A DNA stretch of 64,000 bases from Nematopogon swammerdamellus (Eukaryota > Arthropoda > Insecta > Lepidoptera > Adelidae), in assembly GCA_946902875.1 (NCBI GenBank), contig OX336338.1:8919971-8983970 (forward strand). Direction: 5' to 3'. Both the position numbers and the translations under genes were made by a program. Shown one piece after another: positions 42,438-52,100 of this stretch. The notes beneath the pieces are model-generated. The model made no database searches, was not told the origin of the DNA, and was given only the letters and a program-made list of their open reading frames with translations. Numbering within the stretch: the stretch's first letter is position 1; each line of letters starts with the position of its first letter.

Positions 42438-42495
42438 AAGATGTGACGGACGGATATCCTTGTAGAGTTACAAGGATATCCGTCCGTCACATCTT
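42438..42495. repeat. Perfect hairpin, 27-bp arms
   Basis: AAGATGTGACGGACGGATAT continues seven more bases, loop GAGT, then the exact inverse. Confidence 0.9.
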
Positions 42496-42942
42496 TACCA
42501 GAGAACCACTTTATCGATTTACATGCGGTTTCCACTGTTACATTTGGTCACTTCACTAAAAAGAAAGTCTGGATGGTGCAATTGCCAAGCTGTATCATCA
42601 TTTATCAATTCAGGAACTGAGCATTAACGAAAATTTTCAACTTATTACGATTTATATTATGCCCGCGTGCGAGGCAGGCGGGATGGAGGGAGAGGGGCCA
42701 TGTACACATATACGCCTCTCCCCCACCGTACTTCATGAGTAGGTTATATATATCTCAGGGGTTGTCCTTTCATAAATTTTATGAAATAATAAGTGATCAC
42801 CCTTAATTTCCCACCCTAAGGATGGTAAATTAAGGGATGAACACTTTCACACTAAGGAATTTTTCAATCACCCACTTCCCGTCAACCGATTAATATTATG
42901 TGATATTACTAAAACCGATTACTCTGCTTACCCTGATTGTCG

Positions 42943-43070
42943 TATTATCAAAACCTCGTGTCCGGTTGGGCAATAAAGTTTTATGGCTTTGCGCCATGGC
43001 GCCGTGTGCAGATTCGCTTCCCTAAGCCATATAACTTTATTGCCCAACCTGACACGAGGTTTTGATAATA
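42943..43070. mobile_element. Palindromic MITE, family P2-like
   Basis: Arms start TATTATCAAAACCTCGTGTC and are inverted at the right. A 32-bp direct repeat lies at 42911-42942 and 43076-43107 on either side. Confidence 0.75.
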
Positions 43071-43334
43071 CTTATAAAACCGATTACTCTGCTTACCCTG
43101 ATTGTCGGGATACAGCGTGAGTTGAGTGGTATGTATGTATGCATGTACTAAAAAGAGTGAAATAAAAAAACTGTTTTAAAAAACCATAGAACCGACTTCA
43201 AGCCCTAAAAAGTATTAAATTATATTTTCATCTTGAGTAGAAGGCGGTACAAAAGCACACAAAAGAAAATGTATAGATGCATCTATAGATGGACCTTTTT
43301 GGGCTATAGCACTTCCACAATTAAGACGAATCTA

Positions 43335-43558
43335 AAGCTAGAAACTCATTGGGCCCACGTACGCCACACACGCGAATCTGGGCGCGTCGGTCTCCATACA
43401 TTTTATATGGAAGAGTACAGCACGCAGTTTCATTGCGCCCACGCCACCCTACGCTACGCGACACACTGCGTGCTGCACTCTTCCATATAAAATGTATAGA
43501 GACCGACGCGCCCACGTACGCATGCGTAGCGTACGTGGGCCCAATGAGTTTCTAGCTT
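43335..43558. mobile_element. Palindromic MITE, 224 bp
   Basis: AAGCTAGAAACTCATTGGGC at the left is inverted at the right, with GACCGACGCGCCC and the CTTCCATATAAAATGTAT segment also inverted. Confidence 0.85.
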
Positions 43559-43697
43559 AAATGTTAAAATTCATCAAGCGCACCATAGATACATACATAC
43601 AGACAAACTTACATACATACATAGGTACACTAAAAAAATACGACGAAAATGACCGCGTAATTAGTCAGTTTTGAAGTTACTTCTTTACGAACGTTAT

Positions 43698-43850
43698 GCA
43701 GTAAATAATGCACATCGGTCTTTAGAAAGAGACAATCCGGTTGAAGAGCGTCATCTCTGTCGAACTAACTTGTACGTCTCTGTGCGACAGGGATATCGCT
43801 CTACAAACGTATTATCTATTTTTAAAGACCGATGTGCATTATTTTATGCC
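43698..43850. mobile_element. Palindromic MITE, family P1
   Basis: AATAATGCACATCGGTCTTT inverted at the right; core GTCTCTGTGCGACAGGGAT as at 27240-27290. Confidence 0.75.
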
Positions 43851-43862
43851 GCTTACTGTACT

Positions 43863-44290
43863 AGCTTGATGCCCTCTCGGCATCGCTCACATGAAATTCG
43901 AAAACGACAAAGTGTAAACGATGTTCAGTTGGTAAACGATATATGTACTTTCTCGATCCCGGAATGCACTCGCGTAGAAAGTAAGTCACTAAAAGGGCGA
44001 GGCCGAAGCTCGAGCTGCGTTTCCGTAAACTATGTAGTTATATACTCTCTCGAAGAAAGCAAGTCACTAAGGGCGAGGCCAATACCTGAGCTGTGTTCGG
44101 GTAAACTAATACCGACTATGGAAAGGCTATATAACTTGGTGAACTTTACAGGAGAGCCATTTAAAATAAAAAAATAATAATATCTCGCTCGCGTGAAATT
44201 CGAGTTTCAAAGAAGAAAGTCACTCTAACTCAGGGCGAGGCCGAAGGCCGGGCTGCGTTCACGTAAATGATATACCTAGTATCTCAAAGA
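43863..44290 (+). repeat. Foldback-family fragment
   Basis: GGGCGAGGCCGAAG units at 43990, 44072 and 44224, with degraded CTTGATGCCCTCTCGGCAT and CTCGCGTGAAATTCG ends. Confidence 0.6.
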
Positions 44291-44410
44291 AAAGTAAGCC
44301 AATATATTTAAGAACAAAAAAAGAAGATGCGATTGGCATCTTAATATTTTCAAGAATTAATATTTATGCTTAAAATACCTTAACTTTATTGGGTGTTGTG
44401 TGTCTTGCAG

Positions 44411-45271
44411 ATGGAGCATGAAATGATGGACCAGCAACCTAGCCCGACAGGGCAGCAGCATAATGTGCGTCGGACGCGCATGATTCAAACGAACCAAATG
44501 CTTAGAATTGATCCACGCGACTACAATGGACTGCCAGGCGAGCGAGAACCTAGTACAGCACGGCCAGATGAGCGTCAGCCGCGTTCTATTCTGAAGAACA
44601 AAATCCCGTGGATAGGCCCACGCAGCTACAATGGGCTACCGAACGAGCAAGGACCTAGTGCGCCGCGGCACGATGAGCGTCAGCCGCGTCCCATCCTGAA
44701 GAATCGAACGCCATGGATTGCTCCACGTGACTACAATGAACTGCCGGACGAGCAAGGACCTAGTGCGCCGCGGCACGATGAGCGTCAGCCGCGTCCCATC
44801 CTGAAGAATCGAACGCCATGGATTGCTCCACGTGACTACCATGAACTGCCGGACGAGCGTGGACCCAGTGCCCCGCGGCACGATGAGCGTCAGCCGCGTA
44901 GCATCCTAAAGAATCAAACCCCATGGATTGCTCCACGTGACTACAATGGACTGCCGGGCGAGCGTGGACCTACTGTGTTACGGCATGATGAGCGTCAGCC
45001 GCGTAGTATCCTGAAGAATAAAACGCCATGGATTGCTTCACATTACTACAATGGACCGCCGGACGAGCGTGGACCCAGTGCGCCGCGTCACGATGAGCGT
45101 CAGCCGCGTAGCAACCTGAAGAATAAAACCCCATGGATTGCTCCACGTGACTACAATGGACTGCCGGACGAACGTGGACCTAGTGTCCTACGACATACTG
45201 AGCGTCATCCGCGTCCCATCCCGAAGAATCAAACCCAATGGATTGCTCCACATGAGCATGACTATCTATAA
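44411..45271 (+). CDS. Tandem 35-residue repeat protein, function unknown
   Basis: Begins with ATG directly after a good acceptor (GTGTGTCTTGCAG at 44410). A non-repeat head MEHEMMDQQPSPTGQQ is followed by seven 105-bp units starting at 44519, 44624, 44729, 44834, 44939, 45044 and 45149. Each encodes DYNGLPDERGPSAPRHDERQ then PRSILKNKTPWIAPR, with substitutions. Very rich in Pro, Arg, Asp and Glu; no Cys, signal peptide or membrane segment. A 10-bp insertion near 45258 shifts the frame, giving a stop at 45269, while unit 8 and part of unit 9 continue in another frame to 45431. AATAAA lies at 45519. The ATG at the acceptor could be the true start or an internal Met of a larger gene. It may be a recently truncated gene. 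I do not recognise it. Confidence 0.55.
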   Translation: MEHEMMDQQPSPTGQQHNVRRTRMIQTNQMLRIDPRDYNGLPGEREPSTARPDERQPRSILKNKIPWIGPRSYNGLPNEQGPSAPRHDERQPRPILKNRTPWIAPRDYNELPDEQGPSAPRHDERQPRPILKNRTPWIAPRDYHELPDERGPSAPRHDERQPRSILKNQTPWIAPRDYNGLPGERGPTVLRHDERQPRSILKNKTPWIASHYYNGPPDERGPSAPRHDERQPRSNLKNKTPWIAPRDYNGLPDERGPSVLRHTERHPRPIPKNQTQWIAPHEHDYL

Positions 45272-45431
45272 CGGACTGCCGGACGAGCGTGGACCTAATG
45301 CGCCGCAGCACGATGAGCGTCAGCCGTGTAGAATCCCGAAGAATCTAACTCCATGGATTTCTCCACGTGACTACAATGGACTGTCTGACGAGCAGCGTGT
45401 ACATAGTTCAGCCATTGAGTTTAGAACATAA
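45272..45431 (+). pseudogene. Out-of-frame units 8-9 of the repeat protein
   Basis: The second frame reads YNGLPDERGPNAPQHDERQP, then LTPWISPRDYNGLSDEQ and a unique end VHSSAIEFRT with stop at 45429. Units 7 and 9 are 220 bp apart, that is 2x105 plus 10. This looks like the original C-terminus, displaced by the insertion. Confidence 0.6.
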
Positions 45432-45624
45432 TATTATATTGTATGTGACTGATATGAAAATGCGCAAATGATTACCAAATCTGATTATTATATTACTCTT
45501 TGTTATCTTAGATTAGGTAATAAATTTATATGAAATATAATTTTATTCGCCCAGAGCTACTGTTTAAATATAAATAAATACAATTAAACATCCCTATATT
45601 CTAAAAAGTATTGACCAATAGACA

Positions 45625-45760
45625 GAATGTTCGGCACGTCGACCGAAATTTTTTTTTTTCTAGGTAAGTGGGGTCATTTGCAAGGTTTTAACCCATGATA
45701 CCTTTTGTCAGGTCAGGTGTCACGTGGTATCGATATACGATTTTTTTTTTTGAAAATTGC
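45625..45760. mobile_element. Half of the TA-flanked MITE
   Basis: GAATGTTCGGCACGTCGACC and GGTAAGTGGGGTCATTTGCA match one half of 22098-22642. Confidence 0.6.
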
Positions 45761-45762
45761 CA

Positions 45763-46530
45763 AAATCCCATTGTGGTCCATTTTTGGTCCATATTGTGGT
45801 CCATTACTATTTTTGATCTTCATCAATGATCTACCGAGCAATGTATCACGATCACGATGTAATATTTGTTTATTTGCTGATGATACCAGCTGTAGATGGA
45901 TGGTAAATAGATGGTAGAAAAATAGATGGTAAATCAATAAATGAAATAAACGAAAATCTTGTGATCACCCTAAATGAACTAACATATTGGTTTACCAGCA
46001 ATAACTTAAAATTAAATATGGACAAAAGTACAAAAGTACATGCATAACAAACTAAAAGAAAATTGTAGAAACAATTATCAAGCAGCTGATCTCTCCCCGT
46101 GTATGTCGTAAAAGGCGACTAAGGGATATGACTCCCTTCTTATATTACTAGGTGGTAGGGTTTAACCCGCCCGGGTTGGTACCACCGCACTGAATGAAAG
46201 GTCGGTCGAAACGGCTATGTAAATAGTTTGTGTTTTCCGTCCAGTTCAGTGTAGCCGGCACGACCGAAGGGAAGCACTGGCGTGGCACCAAGTTCACCCG
46301 GTGTTATGGGCTGACATCACGGATGTTGTAGGTGATGTAGCCAACCGTGTCAGTTTCCATAAAAAAAAAAAAAAAACAAGTGGCATTCAATTAGATGAGA
46401 CAGAATGCGTCACGTTTTTAGGAGTAGAAGTTGATGCTAAGCTAAATTTGAAAAGACAAATTGATAGAGTATCTAAAAAACTTGCAAGTGATTGTTACGC
46501 TTTGAAAACACTGAAGAAAATATCTACAAA
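45763..46530 (+). pseudogene. Jockey/CR1-type reverse transcriptase fragment, cut by insertions
   Basis: GPLLFLIFINDLPSNV then NICLFADDTS (the catalytic FADD box), then NELTYWFTSNNLKLNMDKST up to about 46079. It resumes at 46378 with ETECVTFLGVEVDAKLNLK. Between lie a piece of repeat D (46080-46133) and a SINE-1 fragment. Confidence 0.75.
46134..46377 (+). repeat. SINE-1, 5'-truncated
   Basis: Starts inside the body (TTACTAGGTGGTAGGGTTTA) and ends with a long A tail at 46361-46376. Confidence 0.85.
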
Positions 46531-46860
46531 AACCGGCCAAGTGCGAGTCGAACTCGCGCACCGAGGGTTCCTCATCGCCATGTCATGGTTAGCGCCACTC
46601 ACGCCATCTATGGCGCGTTATGAAATGCTTTATTTTAGTTAAATGTCATGATTAGTTAAAATGCTTCTCACTCTATTCGGTAGATGGCGCGCGCGCATAC
46701 ACTTTTTGGTTTCTTCTATGAGAACCCCCGTGAATTTTTTACTTTTTCTTATTTTTTTATTTGTTGTTATATCGACAATAATAAAATTAACACACATGTG
46801 AAAGAAAATGTGACACACATGTGAAAAGAAGTACCGTGTGGGGTCGGTACTTAAAAATAA
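46526..46860 (+). repeat. Dispersed repeat R, 5' part
   Basis: AAAACCGGCCAAGTGCGAGT, CGCACCGAGGGTTCC, then GGTAGATGGCGCGCGCGCAT shared with 6068-6088. It probably continues at 47303 after the SINE. Confidence 0.7.
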
Positions 46861-46924
46861 TAGCCCCACTGCATCTCTCCCCGTCGCATGTCGTAAAAGT
46901 CGACTAAGGGATAAGAAAATTCGT

Positions 46925-47302
46925 CAGTCTCGGTAGCTCAGTGGCGCGGTTGGTTAGTCAACTGTTATTAAGCAACACTGAGCGCGGTCAGTGATTGGAT
47001 GGGTGGCTGCTCGACCGTTGGAGGCTGACCGTGGTTCGGATTCCACGTTAAACTGTAGGTCCCTTCCCTTCTTACCTTACTAGGTGGTAGGGTTTATCCC
47101 GGCCGGGTTGGTACCACCGCACTGAACGAAACGTCGGTCGAAACGGCTATGTAAATAGTTCGTGTTTTCCGTCCAGTTTAGTGTAGCCGACATGAAATGA
47201 AGGGAAGCACTGACATGGCACCTAGTTCACCCTGTGTTATGGGCTGACATCACGGATGTTGTAGGTGATGTAGCCAACCGTGTCAGGTTCCATAAAAAAA
47301 AA
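46925..47302 (+). repeat. SINE-1, full length, plus strand
   Basis: A box TAGCTCAGTGGCGCGG (46934), 5S-like block 46968-47010, B box GGTTCGGATTCC (47033-47044), body, A tail. Useful reference copy. Confidence 0.88.
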
Positions 47303-47640
47303 TGTGAAAATTTTAACGGGCTACCTATTACGGTTCAAGAGATACAGCCATCGGACAGACAGACAAATATACAGACAGACAGACAGGCAGACAGACGGCG
47401 TAGGATTAGTAATAGGTTCCCGTTCCGGACACGGAACCCTAAAAAAGCTCCTGTTCGCTGTTCGCCCCGTAGATTCCGAGAAAATGAGCTGTGTCAGACG
47501 GACGGACAGACATATACACAGACAGACCGACAGACATACAGAATTTGCGAGAGTGAGTGAAGCGTAGGTACCTATAAGGGTTCCGTTTTTTATTTTTTCC
47601 TCGTTTAAGTTACGGAACCCTCTTAAGAGCAAATCAGCGC
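47303..47640 (+). repeat. Dispersed repeat R, 3' parts
   Basis: GTGAAAATTTTAACGGGCTA, a CAGACAGACAG tract, CGGACACGGAACCCTAAAAA at 47427, then a second GACGGACGGACAG tract and TTACGGAACCCTC at 47618. Confidence 0.7.
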
Positions 47641-48118
47641 CAGGTAAAGGTTTCTCTTCTGCCCTGACACACGCTGATTGGCAAATTTTGCATTAGGTAA
47701 ATTAATTAAATTAAATTAATCATTGTCATAAACTAATATTTTATCTTTTAAGATGTTTGATGTTCTTCTTCTTCTTTTTTTCCGACTTGCAACCGCAAGA
47801 TGTTCAGAGCGGTCCTTGAGCCGTAATGGCAACTGATCTCTTTTTTTATTTGAGATCCAAATACTGCCAGTGTCACGTTAAGTTATCCACGTTATTTAAT
47901 TTATAAACAAAAAATGTCATTGTACAAAATTTTGATTAACGGGAAAAGAAAATGCTGAAATCTTTACATTACACACATCATGTCGATGATTACACATTGT
48001 TTGATGTTTATTACGGTTGCGTTGCGATCGCAGCGCTCGCAATTAAGTCGCTAGAACGCAACTTTATTAACTGACTGACTGAACTGAACGTCAGTTTACG
48101 AGGCATCCTCAGCTCCGG
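47641..48118. other. No gene seen
   Basis: AT-rich flank between repeat R and the foldback upstream of HDAC1. Confidence 0.45.
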
Positions 48119-48890
48119 TGAGCCACCTGAAAGAGCTACTGGCTCATACTACGGATCCTTTAACTCCTTTCGGCAAACTTCGGCTCGAAGGAGGAATGTG
48201 TGGTATGTATGTATGAGTGATGTTGTGTGGTATGTATTGGTGATGTTTTTGGTGGTTTATAAAAAAAATAACCAGCGACGCATCTTCTCTATATTAACCC
48301 TAACCTAATGTTGAGGCGGCGCATTTCGTTTTTGTTACGTTTGTATTTCCGAAAATAAAGCTTTCTTAGGTGGTTATAAAAAAAATAACCATAACGTAAT
48401 TTTAACACCCGACCATTGCTTAAAAAAACAAAACAAAACAAATTTTGACAAAAGGGACACGAACCCATGGTCGAGATCGAAAAAATCAAAATCCTACACT
48501 CTTAGTCTTATACTACTGAGCTACCAAATTACATAAACGACCAAACGAATATCGGATTCAGTTGGTTCGCTTTCGAGCCGAGTCAACCCGAGCCGTGTTT
48601 CCGAAAGGAACGTAGGAGGCGCAGGAGCCACTAGAGCTGTCAGGTGTCAAGCCCCTCTACGTCAGCTCGGGGTTTGACACCTGAAAGACTTCCTGGCTCC
48701 TTTGGCTCCTCGTGTGAACCCTCGGCTCGAAACGAAACGTAACAAAAATGACATGCACCGCCTCAACACTAAGTTATTTTTTTAAACCACTAAAACATCA
48801 CTCATACATGCCACATTTTCCTTCGAGCCGAAGTCTGCCGAAAGTAGCTAAAGGTGCCAGGAAGGGCCCAGGAAGTCTTTCAGGTGGCGC
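48119..48890. mobile_element. Large foldback immediately upstream of HDAC1
   Basis: The left arm (48119-48230, AGCCACCTGAAAGAG... TTCGGCTCGAAGGA... TATGAGTGATG) is inverted at 48795-48890. Inner segments are also inverted (GGCGGCGCATTTCGTTTTTG at 48315 against GAAACGTAACAAAAATG at 48735; CTGTCAGGTGTCAAGCCCC against GGGTTTGACACCTGAAAG at 48636-48686). Ends about 178 bp before the HDAC1 start codon. Confidence 0.75.
48443..48536 (-). repeat. tRNA-like sequence within the foldback
   Basis: Minus strand: GGTAGCTCAGTAGTATAAGA (A box) and GGGTTCGTGTCCC (B box and T arm). The acceptor stem is poor, so probably a SINE head or tRNA relic. Confidence 0.5.
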
Positions 48891-49067
48891 ACCGCGCGCG
48901 CACGCATCTGTCAATCATCATCATACATACAAACAAACAAAGCGGCATCCGGTAATTCCTGTTTGCGGGCACCGCACATCGCATCAGTAAAATTCTTCTT
49001 TAGATCGCGCTCATCACATTCAAGAGAAGATTATTTTGTGCCGTGAATCTCGCGTGGTCTAATAAAG
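48891..49067 (+). promoter_or_regulatory. HDAC1 presumed promoter and 5' UTR
   Basis: The 177 bp between the foldback and the HDAC1 ATG. No clear TATA box. The transcript start cannot be placed from sequence. Confidence 0.4.
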
Positions 49068-49116
49068 ATGTCTACACAGGCTCATAGCAAGAAACGAGTC
49101 TGTTACTACTACGACA
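49068..49116 (+). CDS. HDAC1: HDAC1 exon 1
   Basis: ATG then [16 protein letters not shown]. Donor GTGAGT at 49117, phase 1. The basic KKRVCYYYD start is conserved in class I HDACs. Confidence 0.93.
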
Positions 49117-52100
49117 GTGAGTATATCCTCGTGTATTCGTCCAACCCCTTTTAAATTATTAGCTAAGTCCCTTAATTATGTATTATGATTCAAATTCGTA
49201 TTATGATTCAAATCAGTAAAAAAGTTAAAATGTATAACATGAATTAAATGCATAAAACATCTAATTTTCGCCAACAGTGTTCCTTCATCATATGAACAAA
49301 TTTGGACGCCTCACCGATAACATGTCACTCGCGTCATTCGACGTGCGTCTGTACGTGTAGAAGTTTGTGCGCCGCAGTGTGCAATCAAGTGTGGCGGGTG
49401 ACATGTTGTTACAGACGAACTTCTTACAGCCGAGTTTTTATTATTCATGATCTTGCCTTGCAGGTGAAATTGGTAACTACTACTACGGCCAAGGCCATCC
49501 CATGAAGCCGCATCGCATACGCATGACTCACAACCTTCTGCTGAACTATGGCCTTTACAGGAAAATGGAAATATATGTAAGGGCTTCTGAATTTTTTTAA
49601 ATGTTTTCTTTTAACATAATTTTTGTAGTTTTGGTGTATGGATTGTAGCTTTGAAATAGTAAAATATTATTTCACCTTTTGGCTCTCACAGGTGCGTACC
49701 CCTCCTGACACCCATGTCACAGATTTATTGATTTAAGTTCAATATTTTGTAAAATCATGAACTTAGATCAATAATAATAATAGTCGTATCAGCGCATGGG
49801 CTGATAGCGAAGAGCCTCGATGACCACCTTAAGAGGCTCTCACTGAGTGGTTGGGTCAAGGGCCAGATCCAGAAGGCAGCCTTGCTCGACACTGAACGCA
49901 TCGTACGGAGTTGCTCTCTTTGGGACCCGACCATCTGTAGCCCCGCCACCGGTGGTGGAAACTCCATTTGTTTTATAATAATTTTATATATAATTTTTGT
50001 ACATATATTTTAGGTATAGTTATATGTAAAATTTTAGTAAATAGATGTGTAAATAGATGGATAAATAAAAATAATAACTCTTTCACCATGTAAAACTGAT
50101 GAAATTAGCCACAAAACAGCAGCACAAATTATATATTGATGTGTAGCACTGGCGGCTGGCCCTTAAGTGCGCTCGTGCGTCGCACCACCACAAAACATAG
50201 CGGCTTCACCGGAAAGAAATAAATAAATTGAAGTTCTAAAAATTCTACATGATTCTGACCGATCGAAATTCGACTGAAAGAAAACATATCAAACTGAATT
50301 CGTTTCTATTTCCTAGAACACAAGGCACAGTTTTGCGTATACGTACCGCCGCCGCCGTGCGGATTTCAAAACGCACGGGAGTCTCTCATAGTGATCCTAT
50401 GAAAAACTGTCAAACGCCCCTGGCGCGTGAAACAAAACACTCTTCATACAATTTGTATGGGCCAAGGTTGCATTCCGCGTGCGGCGCACGAATGGGAAAC
50501 AAGGACACTATATTTTGTTCGTAGACACGTGTGCGACTCGTAGCGACCGTAAACGAAACGCGACACGAATGCTATCGAATGTGATTGTCACGTGGTCTGT
50601 CGGTCGGTCGAAGCCGCTAAGTTTACTGTGCAAGCGCCGAAGCTAAATGTAGCACGCTGTTGCACGCACGCATAGCAAAAACAATAGCGAGCGTCTATTA
50701 ACGCGGCAGCGCCATAGGTTAGTCCCATAGGTCACCAGCCGCCACTGTGTGTAGCTAAAAGAACACACTCTTTAAAAGAATGCTCCGAATGACGGTGGGA
50801 CTTGAATCTAAAGCTCACATAAATAAAGAAAAACAAGAAACTTTGTGCCAAAATGTCACAACTTTTTTTTGTATGAATACTCAATCCAGTTTCTCAAGGT
50901 GTCAATGTCAAGGTTGTTTAATAATCTATTGACCATTCTCTCTCGTCTTAATGAGAAAATTCACTGAAATAGCATGATCGCAAAATCATTTAGTGCGACC
51001 ATTTGTGGTATCCGCCAGTGGCGGTTATCCAGGTGAAGCAAGTGAAGCACCGCCTCACTTAATTATCTTGAAGGTAAAGAAAAAAAAAATTTCAAAATAC
51101 CATGAACGAAAATTTAAAAAAAGTCCATCCAAACTGATCGATCAGAGAACATTAAAGCGAACGGCGCCCGAGACAGCACCATACAGCACAGCGCATAATT
51201 TGAAAAAGTACCAGGGACACAGCCATGACAAGGAGCCGCACGCGCGGGAAAAAACATTGCATGACATTGTGCACAGTTGGTGAGACGCCAGACACATCCG
51301 GCTCATATCGCTTCACCTCGTAGAGACAAAAGTATGACCTTGAATTCGTTGCATTTACCTAGCAATTGAGGCGCTGATAAATCCTGCTGCATGAACGATT
51401 ACGTCGTCGTCGCTGCGCTCGCCTAGACGAGCGGCGAGCGCTCTGTGTTCTCTTGAAGTACCAGGGTACAATCGGTAGATAAGAGTCTCAGTAAATAACA
51501 TAACATGTCATAACAGCACAGCGCATAATTTGAAAAAGTACCAGGGACACAGCTATGACAAGGAGCCGCACGCGCGGGAAAAAACATTGCATGAAATTGT
51601 GCACAGTTAGTTGGTGAGACGCCGGATACATCCGGCTCATGTCTAGGCATATTGAGGCGCTAATAAATCCTGCTGCATAAGAACGATTACGTCGTCGCTG
51701 CGCTCGCCTAGACGAGCGGCGAGCGCTCATGAAGCTCATGAAGTACCAGGGTAAAATCAGTAGATAAGAGTCTCAGTAAATAACATAACATGTCATACAA
51801 TATTTTTTCCCGCGCACAGCTCCCCACCACGGCCAACCCTACCAAAAAGGTAACGATTTTGTGGTCCGATTGATGTTGAAGTACCAGGGTACGATCGGAA
51901 AGAAAAAACGCCAAACCGGCCGGGCCCCGCCCCACGTCGTCGCCACTCGCCGCGTAGGGGCGGGGCGCGCTCAGGCGCAGGGATTGATTGGGGAGCGCCT
52001 GGGCGCGCCATTCAGTCGGTTATATTGTGTCGTTAAGAGAGGTTCATTTTACGTCTCGGTTCACCCGACAAAATATATCGACTCCCGCGCGCGCACTTCG

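Noticed and set aside
43671..44177. 168-codon plus-strand ORF
   Set aside because: Spans a palindromic MITE and foldback-family repeats; no ATG context, domain or coding bias.
46968..47010. 5S rRNA gene fragment on its own
   Set aside because: It recurs in the same position in at least six SINE copies between tRNA-like boxes, so it belongs to the SINE.
47280..47632. ORFs of 95-108 codons with Gln-Thr-Asp repeats
   Set aside because: Translations of the GACAGACA tract of repeat R and the end of SINE-1.
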